A stretch of DNA of 64,000 nt from Bacillus_P idriensis_A. GTDB taxonomy: Bacteria; Bacillota; Bacilli; Bacillales; Bacillaceae. The stretch is taken from NCBI RefSeq assembly GCF_050483325.1, contig NZ_JBCMYF010000006.1, positions 62,001-126,000 on the forward strand. The letters are read 5' to 3'. Of the stretch, positions 7,219 through 15,128 are shown piece by piece (position 1 is the first letter of the stretch; each line of letters starts with the position of its first letter). The notes beneath the pieces are model-generated. The model searched no databases and had not been told where the DNA came from. It was given only the letters and a program-made list of their open reading frames with translations. The position numbers and the translations under genes were made by a program.

Positions 7219-7254
7219 AAAAAAGCGGGGGATATTGGCGTCCCCCGCTTTTTT
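7219..7254 (+). terminator. Strong terminator after the second rpsN copy
   Basis: AAAAAAGCGGGGGA and TCCCCCGCTTTTTT arms with an eight-base loop. Confidence 0.85.
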
Positions 7255-7285
7255 AAAGTATCAGAATTTATATGTTTTTCTATGG

Positions 7286-7651
7286 TGTCTAGCTCCACCG
7301 CTCAGGCTCCTCGGCCAGAACGGCTCCGTCTGTAAAGGCAAAAAGCGCCTTTTCAGCCGGATCCTTATCTGTCTGTCGGAGCTAAACGGGCGTTTCCGCT
7401 TTTCGTGCTGTCTAGCTTCACCGCTCAGGCTCCTCGGCCAGAACGGCTCCGTCTGTAAAGGCAAAAAGCGCCTTTTCAGCCGGATCCTTATCTGTCTGTC
7501 GGAGCTAAACGGGCGTTTCCGCTTTTCGTGCTGTCTAGCTCCACCGCTCAGGCTCCTCGGCCAGAACGGCTCCGTCTGTAAAGGCAAAAAGCGCCTTTTC
7601 AGCCGGATCCTTATCTGTCATGCCTTTGCTAAAAGGGCGGTTGCGCTTTTC
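7286..7651. repeat. Tandem array of a 123-bp repeat, three units
   Basis: Units start at 7286, 7409 and 7532 (exact 123-bp period) with TGTCTAGCT and run through CTCAGGCTCCTCGGCCAGAA, GGCAAAAAGCGCCTTTT and CTTATCTGTCTGTCGGAGCT to GGGCGTTTCCGCTTTTC. Units 1 and 2 are almost identical; the third diverges at its end. Each contains internal inverted repeats. Open frames on both strands are by-products of the repeat. Related copies occur at 48631, 53759 and 59520. Confidence 0.9.
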
Positions 7652-8554
7652 TCATTTTCGGTAAGAAAGCTCTGCAACAGCATCATGAAGATGAATGGAT
7701 TCTTCATTTCGGCATTCGACATGAAAAGCTGCCACAAAATCCAGCTCGTAAAGATCTGCTGCGACCAGCCGCACCATATCTTCGACAAAACGAGGATTTT
7801 CATAGGCTGTTTCGGTTACCATTTTTTCATCAGGACGTTTTAGGACGGGGTGGATCATCGCACTTGCATTTGTTTCTGCAGCAGCAAGCAGTGCTTCTTT
7901 CCAGTCCTGCTCCTCACGGTAGTCATCTGTAAATTCAACATCCATAGTGATAAATCCGCGCTGATTATGCGCGCTGTATTCACTGATTTCTTTTGAGCAC
8001 GGACAAAGGGTTGTGACAGCACAAGTAAGCTTAGCACTGGAAGTGAACCCTTTATTTTCTTCATATTTAATTTTTAAGCCTGCCGTTGCATGATTTAAGC
8101 CTGCAAGCTCAGAACTCGGTCCTTTTCGCTCATAAAACCATGGGAAAGTGACTTCAATTTCGGCATCCTTTTGTTTAAGGCGCTCTGCAAGTTCTTTAGT
8201 GAAATCATAAAGCTCGTTTAATGAAAGTGTGAATCCTCCATTTAAGCGGTATTTCTCAAGCTGTTCTGTAAAGCGGCTCATGTTTGTGCCTTTCGCTTCA
8301 TAAGAAATGGATGAGGTCATTTTAAAAGAAGCAACAGTGGTCTGCTCCATTGGACTTAATGAAGACAGGATCTGAACAGGGTATTTAACGTTGCTGATTC
8401 CAACTGCATTTATATGAAAAAGAAAATCTTTTTTAGAATTTTGCAGATCAGGCATTTTGTCTTTTTCGGTTGGTTTTGTTTTTAAACCAGGTTCAACAGA
8501 GCCGAAGAGTCTGTGTCTCTCTTTTTTCGGCGGTAATGTAATCTCTCTAATCAT
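7652..8554 (-). CDS. folE2: GTP cyclohydrolase FolE2 (type IB, zinc-independent)
   Basis: 300 residues. FolE2 makes 7,8-dihydroneopterin triphosphate from GTP, the first step of folate synthesis, and replaces zinc-dependent FolE when zinc is scarce. The family hallmark TTLCPCSKEIS with the key cysteine (about residues 184-186) and the N-terminal DLQNSKKDFLFHINAVGI segment are present. ATG 8554 is chosen over an upstream frame extension because GAGAGGAG lies just before it and the family starts here. In B. subtilis folE2 (yciA) is Zur-regulated, but I see no good Zur box in 8555-8760. It sits in the zinc island between S14 and the second ycgRQ pair. Confidence 0.95.
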   Translation of the reverse strand: MIREITLPPKKERHRLFGSVEPGLKTKPTEKDKMPDLQNSKKDFLFHINAVGISNVKYPVQILSSLSPMEQTTVASFKMTSSISYEAKGTNMSRFTEQLEKYRLNGGFTLSLNELYDFTKELAERLKQKDAEIEVTFPWFYERKGPSSELAGLNHATAGLKIKYEENKGFTSSAKLTCAVTTLCPCSKEISEYSAHNQRGFITMDVEFTDDYREEQDWKEALLAAAETNASAMIHPVLKRPDEKMVTETAYENPRFVEDMVRLVAADLYELDFVAAFHVECRNEESIHLHDAVAELSYRK

Positions 8555-8726
8555 GGATGATCTCCTCTCAAGTGCCTCAATAATAGAGAGTATACTGTAC
8601 AAAGATAGATAACGGCAATTAAAAATGCTTTACAAAGGAAGATAAACTCAGGTTTTTTGGGCGAATTTTTAAATTCGAAAGGCTGTTTTCTCATAGAATG
8701 TTGTTTTTTATTAAAAATGTTGTTCG

Positions 8727-8860
8727 TTCCTTTCCGCTTTAGGAACTTGCTTTCCGCGGGGAGCATGGGAGCCTCCTAGGCTTTGCCTGCGGGGTCTCCC
8801 ATTTTGCTCTATCTCCCGCAGGAGTCAAGTTCCTTCCGCTGCAATCCACTAAAGGTTACC
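8727..8860. repeat. GC-rich dispersed Bacillus-type repeat
   Basis: Contains CTTTCCGCGGGGAGC, CTGCGGGGTCTCCC and CTCCCGCAGGAGTC, with AGGAACTTG and CAAGTTCCT as inverted ends. This architecture is familiar from intergenic repeats scattered through many Bacillus genomes. It separates folE2 from the second ycgR promoter. No coding content. Confidence 0.65.
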
Positions 8861-8907
8861 AACATTTAGTCTAATAGCAACAAAATTAAAGAATTTGACG
8901 CCGCATT

Positions 8908-8941
8908 GCATAATTTATGACAGCCATCAGTATGATATATT
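8908..8941 (+). promoter_or_regulatory. Probable promoter of the second ycgRQ pair
   Basis: TTGCATAATTTA, a variable 12-base spacer and GTATGATATATTGCTAG reproduce the block in front of the first copy (1995-2030). Unlike copy 1, no Zur-like palindrome is present nearby. Confidence 0.45.
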
Positions 8942-8973
8942 GCTAGAAGAAAAAATAGGATTGGAGTTTTAAG

Positions 8974-9981
8974 ATGAAAAAACCAGCCTCTTCTATTGTG
9001 AAAGAGTCGTTAGCTCTTGCCTTAATAGGATTGTTTATTTATCTTTTTGTTTTCATAGACTTCGGGGATTTTCAAATTGATGCCCCAAAAGCATTTCTTA
9101 ACTTAAATACTATTTTCTTAAGTATCGTGCTTGAGGCAATCCCGTTTATTTTGCTTGGCGTTTTTGTTTCGGCACTCATTCAATCGTTTGTATCTGAGGA
9201 AATGATTCAGCGGTTTTTGCCAAAGAACGCAATTATTGCTCTATTTCCGGCGGCTCTGCTCGGCATTATTTTTCCAGTTTGCGAGTGTGCGATTGTCCCG
9301 ATTGTCAGACGATTAATCAAAAAGGGCATGCCTCTGCATGTAGGAATTGTCTTTTTAGTTGCCGCTCCAATAGTAAATCCAGTCGTCTTTGCGTCTACAT
9401 ACTATGCATTTCAGTCCTCAAAAGAAATTGTATATGGAAGGATGGGACTTGCGTTCATCGTTTCTATATTAGTTGGATTCGCGGTGTATTTGTTATTTAA
9501 AAACCGCGATCAGCTGAAGTGGACAAGAGAAGAATTAGTTGGAAGAAGCACAGGGGCAGAGCCTGTCAAAGGTGTGAATAAATTTAAGGAAACACTCTTC
9601 CATGCCAGTGATGAATTTTTCGAAATGGGGAAATATTTGATTTTGGGTGCATTTATCGCCAGTGTTTTTCAAACCTTCTTAGACAGAGCTCTATTAGCTG
9701 AACTGGGTTCCAGTGACTTTTTGTCACCGGCAATTATGATGGCATTCGCCTATATTCTCTCGCTTTGTTCAGAAGCCGATGCGTTTGTTGCCGCTTCATT
9801 CGGGGGAACGTTCACTGCTGGCTCGCTGCTGGCATTCCTGGTTTATGGTCCGATGGTAGATTTAAAGAATACGATTATGCTGTTTGCTTTTTTCAGAGTG
9901 AAATTCGTGGCCGCGTTTATTGGAATCGTGACGGCGGCCGTTTATGTCTCTGTTATAGTTTATCAGCAGTTAATTTTATAA
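8974..9981 (+). CDS. ycgR: YcgR-type permease (UPF0718), copy 2
   Basis: 335 residues, the same length as copy 1 and nearly identical to it in protein sequence, including PVCECAIVPIVRRL and SLCSEADAFVAASF. The DNA differs at many third positions, so the duplication is not recent or the copies were acquired separately. Differences cluster in a few helices (for example VAAPIVNPVVFAS for VSAPILNPVVFAS). The ribosome site GGATTGGAG and the leader are shared with copy 1. The copy is paired with ycgQ 19 bases downstream. Transport substrate unknown. Confidence 0.85.
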   Translation: MKKPASSIVKESLALALIGLFIYLFVFIDFGDFQIDAPKAFLNLNTIFLSIVLEAIPFILLGVFVSALIQSFVSEEMIQRFLPKNAIIALFPAALLGIIFPVCECAIVPIVRRLIKKGMPLHVGIVFLVAAPIVNPVVFASTYYAFQSSKEIVYGRMGLAFIVSILVGFAVYLLFKNRDQLKWTREELVGRSTGAEPVKGVNKFKETLFHASDEFFEMGKYLILGAFIASVFQTFLDRALLAELGSSDFLSPAIMMAFAYILSLCSEADAFVAASFGGTFTAGSLLAFLVYGPMVDLKNTIMLFAFFRVKFVAAFIGIVTAAVYVSVIVYQQLIL

Positions 9982-10000
9982 AAGAAGGAGTCCTGAAGAA

Positions 10001-10975
10001 ATGGAAAAGCAAAGAGATTACCGTTTTCACCTCTACCTGCGCGGAATTATCTTAATTGGTTTTACCATGCTTCTCTTTAAACTGATCATAACGGGAGATA
10101 TTCAAAATTTTATAGCTCCCCGCATGCTGCCGTTTATCTATTTCGCAGTGATGACTTTTTTGCTGCTGGGAGTAGTCCAGATTTGGAGAAGCGGCAGTAA
10201 AAATGAAGAAGAATTATACTGCAATTGCGGTTTTGATCATTCAGGAAAAAGCACGCCGATTCAATCATTAATTATTTACGCCATGTTTATCTTCCCGGTA
10301 GTCACCGGTTTTGTTTTCCCGGATGTCGTTTTAGACAGTTCGATTGCTGCAAAGCGCGGTTTTAAAACCGGCTTAAGCGCTTCTCAAGAAACGGCAAAAA
10401 CGGAAGAGGAAGAACCAATGGATGAAGACTTAGCCGATCTTTACCTGCAGGACCCTGATGAATATATGCAGCAGCTTGAAGAAAGGGTGCAGGAAAAATC
10501 TCAATCCCCGGAATCGAGTCCAGATGTTCCGCTTGAACATCCGGATGGATTCCAAATCCAGGCTCCGCCGGAAGAATTCTACAAGGAGCTCGAAGCAAAA
10601 ATGCTGAAAAAGAAAAAAATTGTTCTAACAGAAGAGAATTACATTGCCATGACAAACATAATGGATGAAAATCCTGAGAAGTTTGCTGGGAAAGAAGTAG
10701 AAATGCTCGGTTTTGTTTATCGTGAAGATGATTTTAAGGAAAATCAATTCGTGGTAGCAAGATTCGGATTATCGTGCTGTGTTGCCGATGCATCTGTCTA
10801 TGGAACACTTGCATCGATTGAGGATGGAGAAAAATATCAGCAGGATGAATGGGTAAAAGTCACCGGGATTATAAGGAGCGTTAAGTACCAGGACTGGGTT
10901 CTCCCAAGTGTGGATATTCAATCTATTGAAAAAATCGAACAGCCGAAGGAACCATATGTTTATGAAGAATATTAA
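10001..10975 (+). CDS. ycgQ: YcgQ-type membrane protein (TIGR03943), copy 2
   Basis: 324 residues, paralogue of 3083-4060. It has the same layout: two N-terminal helices, the YCNCGFDHSG cysteine motif, a third helix, an acidic linker (one residue shorter) and the GLSCCVADASVYG signature. The linker is the least conserved part between copies (KTEEEEPMDEDLADLY against SEEDAQMDEELADLY). It starts at ATG after AGAAGGAG and is probably co-transcribed with ycgR copy 2. Function of the pair is unknown; strict preservation of both genes in both copies argues they act together. Confidence 0.84.
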   Translation: MEKQRDYRFHLYLRGIILIGFTMLLFKLIITGDIQNFIAPRMLPFIYFAVMTFLLLGVVQIWRSGSKNEEELYCNCGFDHSGKSTPIQSLIIYAMFIFPVVTGFVFPDVVLDSSIAAKRGFKTGLSASQETAKTEEEEPMDEDLADLYLQDPDEYMQQLEERVQEKSQSPESSPDVPLEHPDGFQIQAPPEEFYKELEAKMLKKKKIVLTEENYIAMTNIMDENPEKFAGKEVEMLGFVYREDDFKENQFVVARFGLSCCVADASVYGTLASIEDGEKYQQDEWVKVTGIIRSVKYQDWVLPSVDIQSIEKIEQPKEPYVYEEY

Positions 10976-10978
10976 AAG

Positions 10979-11014
10979 AAACCGGCTTCCCTGAGTGGAT
11001 GCCGGTTTATTTTT
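10979..11014 (+). terminator. Terminator of second ycgRQ unit
   Basis: AAACCGGC and GCCGGTTT arms with a 14-base loop followed by ATTTTT; it overlaps the end of the converging ytzI gene. Confidence 0.65.
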
Positions 11015-11156
11015 GGTCTTTTTCGTTTTCATTCGATTCATCTTTTTTCAGAGGATCAATTTTATGCTCGTATTTATACGCTTTTGAAGTAGTCAGAACA
11101 CTGAGCAGAAGCACGATAATAATGATGAGAATACAAATCGCAAAGATAAAAAACAT
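11007..11156 (-). CDS. ytzI: YtzI-like small membrane protein
   Basis: 49 residues: an N-terminal membrane helix (MFFIFAICILIIIIVLLLSV) followed by a charged tail with SKAYKYEHKIDPLKK, the pattern of Bacillus YtzI. AGGAGGAG lies eight bases before the ATG. It is divergent to dps, as expected for this chromosomal neighbourhood. Function unknown. A longer frame on the opposite strand is its shadow. Confidence 0.7.
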   Translation of the reverse strand: MFFIFAICILIIIIVLLLSVLTTSKAYKYEHKIDPLKKDESNENEKDQK

Positions 11157-11209
11157 ATTAAATCTCCTCCTGTGTATCATTAATTGTATCAGAAATCTGC
11201 TCAGAAATT

Positions 11210-11235
11210 GTTTTATTTTCTCTTAAAAGGGGTAA
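11210..11235 (+). promoter_or_regulatory. SigB-type promoter of dps
   Basis: GTTTTA (11210-11215), a 14-base spacer and GGGTAA (11230-11235) match the general-stress sigma-B consensus (GTTTAA, GGGWAW), and B. subtilis dps is a known SigB gene. Confidence 0.7.
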
Positions 11236-11266
11236 TTTATAAGTACAATAAGGAGGAGACTTGAAT

Positions 11267-11707
11267 ATGTCAGAAAAATTAGTGCAAACCGTCAATAAAC
11301 AAGTAGCTAACTGGACAGTTTTATATGAGAAACTACATAATTACCATTGGTATGTAAAAGGACAGAATTTCTTTACTCTGCATGAAAAATTCGAAGAGCT
11401 TTACAATGAAGCGCACGTTCATATCGATGAACTTGCAGAACGTCTGTTGGCACTTGAGGGAGCTCCTGTTGCAACGCTGAAAGAATGCCTGGAACTCTCA
11501 ACAGTAAGTGAAGCAGAAGGAAAAGAAACAGCAGAGCAAATGGTGCAAACCGTGTATAACGACTTTTCAAAAGTTGCCGATGAACTAAAAGAAGGCATGG
11601 ACCTTGCAGATGAGGTCGGTGATGAAACAACGGGTGACATGCTCCTTGCTATTCACCAAAGTCTAGAGAAGCATAACTGGATGCTGAAATCATTCTTAGG
11701 GAAATAA
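11267..11707 (+). CDS. dps: DNA-protecting ferritin-like protein Dps
   Basis: 146 residues. Dps dodecamers bind and oxidise Fe(II) with peroxide and shield DNA in stress. The N-terminal LHNYHWYVKGQNFFTLHEKF segment and HIDELAERLLAL carry the intersubunit ferroxidase ligands (H, D, E). ATG 11267 is preferred over an in-frame TTG six bases earlier because AGGAGG is 10 bases upstream of it. A SigB-type promoter lies upstream; no clear PerR box was found. A terminator follows immediately. Placed next to iron (fbpAB) and zinc genes, it closes the metal-stress region. Confidence 0.96.
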   Translation: MSEKLVQTVNKQVANWTVLYEKLHNYHWYVKGQNFFTLHEKFEELYNEAHVHIDELAERLLALEGAPVATLKECLELSTVSEAEGKETAEQMVQTVYNDFSKVADELKEGMDLADEVGDETTGDMLLAIHQSLEKHNWMLKSFLGK

Positions 11708-11731
11708 GGCTGCCGCAGGGCAGTCTTTTTC
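11707..11731 (+). terminator. Terminator of dps
   Basis: GGCTGCC and GGGCAGTC arms with a three-base loop and TTTTT right after the stop codon. Confidence 0.7.
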
Positions 11732-11922
11732 GTTGATTAATCTCTTCTGGAAAAAACGTAAAATGGAGGTTTGCTCAATGATTTTTATCGGCATCCGAAC
11801 CGGTCTTTTGGCTGCTTGTAGATTAGCACATTTTTTTAGGGATGAGATACCTGCTAGAGCAAGGTGAGAAACGAAAACATAAAATAGATGGAATGTATTC
11901 TTATAGAAAGGATGGCAAGAAC

Positions 11923-12327
11923 ATGTCTCGTCTGGAAATGGGCTTGCTTATGCTTACCTCTATCTATTTCTCCGTACTCACCTTCATAATCGGCGAACTT
12001 CATGAAATCTTTTTAATTCTGTTATCATTAATGTTAATCGAGTTTTTAACGTTTATTTTGGCTGACGCTCTTACTGACACTGCGAATTTGCTGAAAAATT
12101 CGGCATCAAGGCTTGTTGCAAAAGTTATCATCATTTCGGTTGTGGCCGTTGCGAATTTACTTGATCTTGTATTAAATACAAATTACATTCTGCGCGATGG
12201 AACGATTTGTTTCTATATTGTTTTTGAAGCTCTGCGAATATTGAGAAACGCCCATAATGTCAAGCTGCCTGTCCCTAAGTTTTTAATCAGGATTTTAGAG
12301 TATATTGAGCAATTGTTTAAAAAATGA
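11923..12327 (+). CDS. ytkC: Holin-like membrane protein YtkC
   Basis: 134 residues with three or four hydrophobic helices and the layout of the phage holin 4 (toxin-secretion/lysis holin) family: an N-terminal helix pair, a central LADALTDTAN region and a C-terminal FEALRILRNAHNVKLPVP segment. In B. subtilis the homologue ytkC also lies between dps and ytkD. ATG 11923 is chosen because GAAAGGA precedes it and the family starts with a short hydrophilic segment. Chromosomal members of this family are of unclear function and usually lack an adjacent endolysin, as here. Confidence 0.72.
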   Translation: MSRLEMGLLMLTSIYFSVLTFIIGELHEIFLILLSLMLIEFLTFILADALTDTANLLKNSASRLVAKVIIISVVAVANLLDLVLNTNYILRDGTICFYIVFEALRILRNAHNVKLPVPKFLIRILEYIEQLFKK

Positions 12328-12395
12328 GTGCCGAATAATTTGTTCATGAATAGGAAAAAAATAAACAATGGACAAGTAAAGGGGTGCTTAAAGAA

Positions 12396-12728
12396 ATGTC
12401 AGATACGAAGCAAACTTATTATGTAACGGTTGCGAACGGTGAAATATCACAGCTGAGCACGGAAGCTCCGTGGGATTATAAGATTGAAGCGACAGAAGAG
12501 GAAATTACATCTCTCAGAGAGTATTTTGATCAGGTGTATTCATCTGACTGGCAGGGATTTTTCAGAGCCCATGTTCCGTACTTGGAATATCATTACGACA
12601 GGCAGAATGATGCGGTAGATCAAACAAATTATAAAATTTATGAAATGATTTATCAGCTTGGAGACGAAGAAGCAAGGAACCATATTCGCTCACAGGGAAT
12701 TTTAAAAAAGATTGAAGAACAACAATAG
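12396..12728 (+). CDS. Uncharacterised cytosolic protein
   Basis: 110 residues, acidic, no membrane segment or signal. It starts MSDTKQTYYVTVANGEIS and has an aromatic-rich middle (DWQGFFRAHVPYLEYHYD). I do not recognise a characterised family. ATG 12396 is used; AAAGGGG lies about 11 bases upstream, and an alternative GTG at 12384 overlaps that site. It sits between ytkC and the nudix gene ytkD, with 66 bases to ytkD, so co-transcription is possible. A homologue search restricted to Bacillaceae would show whether the position is conserved. Confidence 0.75.
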   Translation: MSDTKQTYYVTVANGEISQLSTEAPWDYKIEATEEEITSLREYFDQVYSSDWQGFFRAHVPYLEYHYDRQNDAVDQTNYKIYEMIYQLGDEEARNHIRSQGILKKIEEQQ

Positions 12729-12794
12729 GTCTTATACAAACTCTTTCATTGTGATAAGATTTTTATGGACACATAGAAATTGAGGGATAGGAAA

Positions 12795-13265
12795 ATGTTT
12801 CGATTTAAAGATTATTATCACAATGAAGTTCATCTGTCTTTTGAGGAAAATGCATTCTCAAAAGATCCTAAGCATGTTTGGGTCATTTGCCGTTACGGAG
12901 ATCAGTGGCTGCTTACGATTCATCGCGATCGGGGATATGAATTTCCGGGAGGCAAGGTCGAAGAATCTGAAAGTCCTGATGATGCTGCTGTCAGAGAAGT
13001 CAAAGAAGAAACAGGGGCGTCTGTGTCGAAGTTAACGTATATCGGACAATACAAGGTGCTTGGAAAAGAAAAAACAATCGTCAAGAATATTTATTACGCA
13101 GAAATTGGGGAGATCATCCCCCAAACAGATTATCTTGAGACAAAAGGGCCTATCTTATTTGACTCCCTGCCTTCGGATATTGGGAGAAATCGAAAGTTTA
13201 GTTTTATCATGAAAGATGAAGTATTGGTTAAGAGCTTGATGAAAGTAACAGCAGAGTATATTTAG
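12795..13265 (+). CDS. ytkD: Nudix hydrolase YtkD (MutT-type, 8-oxo-dGTP diphosphatase)
   Basis: 156 residues. The nudix box is complete: GGKVEESESPDDAAVREVKEETGA, written here only by position (about residues 52-75), with the REVKEETG metal-binding helix. B. subtilis YtkD removes oxidised guanine nucleotides (8-oxo-dGTP) and also acts as an RNA pyrophosphohydrolase. ATG 12795 follows GAGG at a nine-base distance; the upstream in-frame TTG overlaps the ribosome site. The neighbourhood dps-ytkC-ytkD is that of B. subtilis and fits oxidative-stress protection. A terminator follows. Confidence 0.92.
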   Translation: MFRFKDYYHNEVHLSFEENAFSKDPKHVWVICRYGDQWLLTIHRDRGYEFPGGKVEESESPDDAAVREVKEETGASVSKLTYIGQYKVLGKEKTIVKNIYYAEIGEIIPQTDYLETKGPILFDSLPSDIGRNRKFSFIMKDEVLVKSLMKVTAEYI

Positions 13266-13267
13266 TG

Positions 13268-13298
13268 AATCCCGGCAAATGAATGCCGGGATTTTTTT
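13268..13298 (+). terminator. Terminator of ytkD
   Basis: AATCCCGGC and GCCGGGATT arms with seven T residues. Confidence 0.85.
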
Positions 13299-13369
13299 AT
13301 AGAATCATAAAAAAACAATGGAAAATATAGTAATATGAAGAAGAGCAGATGAAATTAGGGGGGAATACA

Positions 13370-13921
13370 ATGTCTCACAGTGAACCAAGGTACGTATGGA
13401 TTGCTGTTTCTTTGTTATTGGCAGTCTCAAGTTTTTTTGTCATTCTGATTGTTCCGTATACCATACATAACATTTTATATCACACAATGAATACCGCTAC
13501 GATCCAAACGCCTAAGCTTGTCCTGTATATGTACGGAGTCTCTATTGGAATACTTGCTCTTTCCAGTTTTTTGATGTATTTAAATCAGAAAAAACTGTGG
13601 AAAGCGGCATTGCCTCTGGCGATTATCGGGTTTATCGGAATTGCACTTGGCACAGATCACTATAAAGTAGTGACCTATGATGAAATTAAGTTCAGTAACC
13701 CATGGTCCTTTTCTGAAACAAGCTACAAGTGGAAGGATGTTAAAGAAATTATCACCGAAGAGTCTGATGATGAGGCGGTTAACTGGCAAGTAAAGTTTTT
13801 ATTCAAAGATGGGGAAGAACTTGTCTTTCTGCGCGACAGAAGATTTAACAGTGATCATGCGAATTTTTATTCTGCTGCAAAAATGAACGGTGTTCCTTAC
13901 AAAGGAATAAATGATAAATAA
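13370..13921 (+). CDS. Uncharacterised membrane protein
   Basis: 183 residues. Three hydrophobic segments fill the first half (about residues 9-32, 48-68 and 74-92); a soluble C-terminal half follows with a KWKDVKEIITEES segment and basic, acidic and aromatic residues, probably a cytosolic or external beta-rich domain. ATG 13370 is preceded by AGGGGGG. No family recognised. It is a single gene bounded by terminators on both sides (13268-13298 and 13924-13955). Confidence 0.75.
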   Translation: MSHSEPRYVWIAVSLLLAVSSFFVILIVPYTIHNILYHTMNTATIQTPKLVLYMYGVSIGILALSSFLMYLNQKKLWKAALPLAIIGFIGIALGTDHYKVVTYDEIKFSNPWSFSETSYKWKDVKEIITEESDDEAVNWQVKFLFKDGEELVFLRDRRFNSDHANFYSAAKMNGVPYKGINDK

Positions 13922-13923
13922 TA

Positions 13924-13955
13924 AAACAGGCTTTCGGATATCCGAAAGCCTGTTT
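13924..13955. terminator. Bidirectional terminator, perfect 32-bp palindrome
   Basis: AAACAGGCTTTCGGAT and its exact reverse complement meet with no loop bases; it serves the membrane protein on the plus strand and ispA on the minus strand. Confidence 0.8.
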
Positions 13956-13962
13956 AAATGGA

Positions 13963-14931
13963 TCATACTCCAATAGATGAAGCAATATTTTCTTTTTTAA
14001 GAAAATCAGCCAGCAGGTCTGGAGCCGTCAAGTAGATTAAGCCGTTTCCTTCAAGACTCTTAGGAAAGCCAAGCGGAATCGTTCGTTTCATCAGCTGGGC
14101 ATAGATTTCCGGTTCTGAAAGTTTTCTTTCGAATTCACTCTCAGCAAGCTTCTTGACTAATGCAAGAGCCCCTGAAACATGCGGTGCGGACATGGATGTT
14201 CCGCTGAATACGGCATATTTTCCGCCGGGAATGGTAGAAATGATTTTCTCCCCAGGTGCGACGGCGTCTATTTCATTATTTGAATTGGTAAAGTAAGAAG
14301 ATTTTCTTTGGAGACTGATCGCTCCGACTGAAATGACTTCATTGTAGCAGCCGGGGTATGAGAATTCCGATGTTTTGCTGTTGCCGTCTCCTTCGTTGCC
14401 TGCTGAACACACAACGAGAATTTGGTTTTGTACAGCTTTTTGTATCACTTCATGAAGCTCAGGCACATCAGATGGCCCCCCGAGAGACATTGAGATAATA
14501 TCAGCCTTTTCTGAAATGGCATATTCAATGGCATTGATAATCCACTCATAGGCACCTGAACCTTCTTCTCCCGCAAGTGCTTTTAAAATAAGGAGCTTAG
14601 CTTCAGGTGCAACACCAATCACACCTGATGCCGCATTTACGGCAGCAATCGTACCGGCTACGTGAGTTCCGTGGCCGCTGTAATCTGTAAATACATCAGG
14701 ATCTCCATTATCATCATCGGTAAAGTTGCGGCCGCCGATTACTCTGCCCTCTAAATCAGGATGCTGTGCGTCACATCCAGTATCAATTACTGCAATCAAT
14801 ACATCTTTGCCTTTAAATCCTTTGCTCCATAATGCGGGGGCTTGAATCATATCCACGCCTTCCGGGATTTGCTGAGCCTCTGCAAGATGATTGTCAACTT
14901 TGTACGGGATCAATTTAATAGACTTTTCCAT
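13963..14931 (-). CDS. ispA: Intracellular subtilisin-type serine protease
   Basis: 322 residues, no signal peptide, typical of the major intracellular serine protease of Bacilli, active in the cytoplasm in stationary phase. The catalytic triad is visible: D50 (AVIDTG), H87 (SGHGTHVAG) and S246 (SGTSMSAPH), plus the oxyanion asparagine in CSAGNEGDG. The N-terminal LIPYKV stretch (residues 8-13) matches the short inhibitory pro-extension of ISPs that is cleaved on activation. ATG 14931 follows AGGAGGGG; six upstream codons of the longer frame are discarded. Monocistronic with a shared terminator downstream. Confidence 0.93.
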   Translation of the reverse strand: MEKSIKLIPYKVDNHLAEAQQIPEGVDMIQAPALWSKGFKGKDVLIAVIDTGCDAQHPDLEGRVIGGRNFTDDDNGDPDVFTDYSGHGTHVAGTIAAVNAASGVIGVAPEAKLLILKALAGEEGSGAYEWIINAIEYAISEKADIISMSLGGPSDVPELHEVIQKAVQNQILVVCSAGNEGDGNSKTSEFSYPGCYNEVISVGAISLQRKSSYFTNSNNEIDAVAPGEKIISTIPGGKYAVFSGTSMSAPHVSGALALVKKLAESEFERKLSEPEIYAQLMKRTIPLGFPKSLEGNGLIYLTAPDLLADFLKKENIASSIGV

Positions 14932-15128
14932 TACAACCCCTCCTATCATTTCTTCAGAAACAAATGTAAGGCCAGAGACAGAGGTATAATAATCAGAACT
15001 TTCTGTTAAATTTTATCATTTTCCATCAATTCTAGCAAATGCCAAATAGACTAGAGATGAATAATGAAAATGGCACAGACGACTTAGACTGATAAAACAA
15101 AAATACGGCCCAATTAAGACCGTATTTT

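Noticed and set aside
7235..7843. Long open frames on both strands with internal 41-residue repeats
   Set aside because: They are translations of the 123-bp repeat (123 is a multiple of three, so frames stay open). No ribosome site fits, and they overlap folE2.
8555..8760. Zur box for folE2
   Set aside because: I looked for TCGTAAT-like palindromes and found none; the GAATTT/AAATTC inverted repeat here does not fit the consensus.
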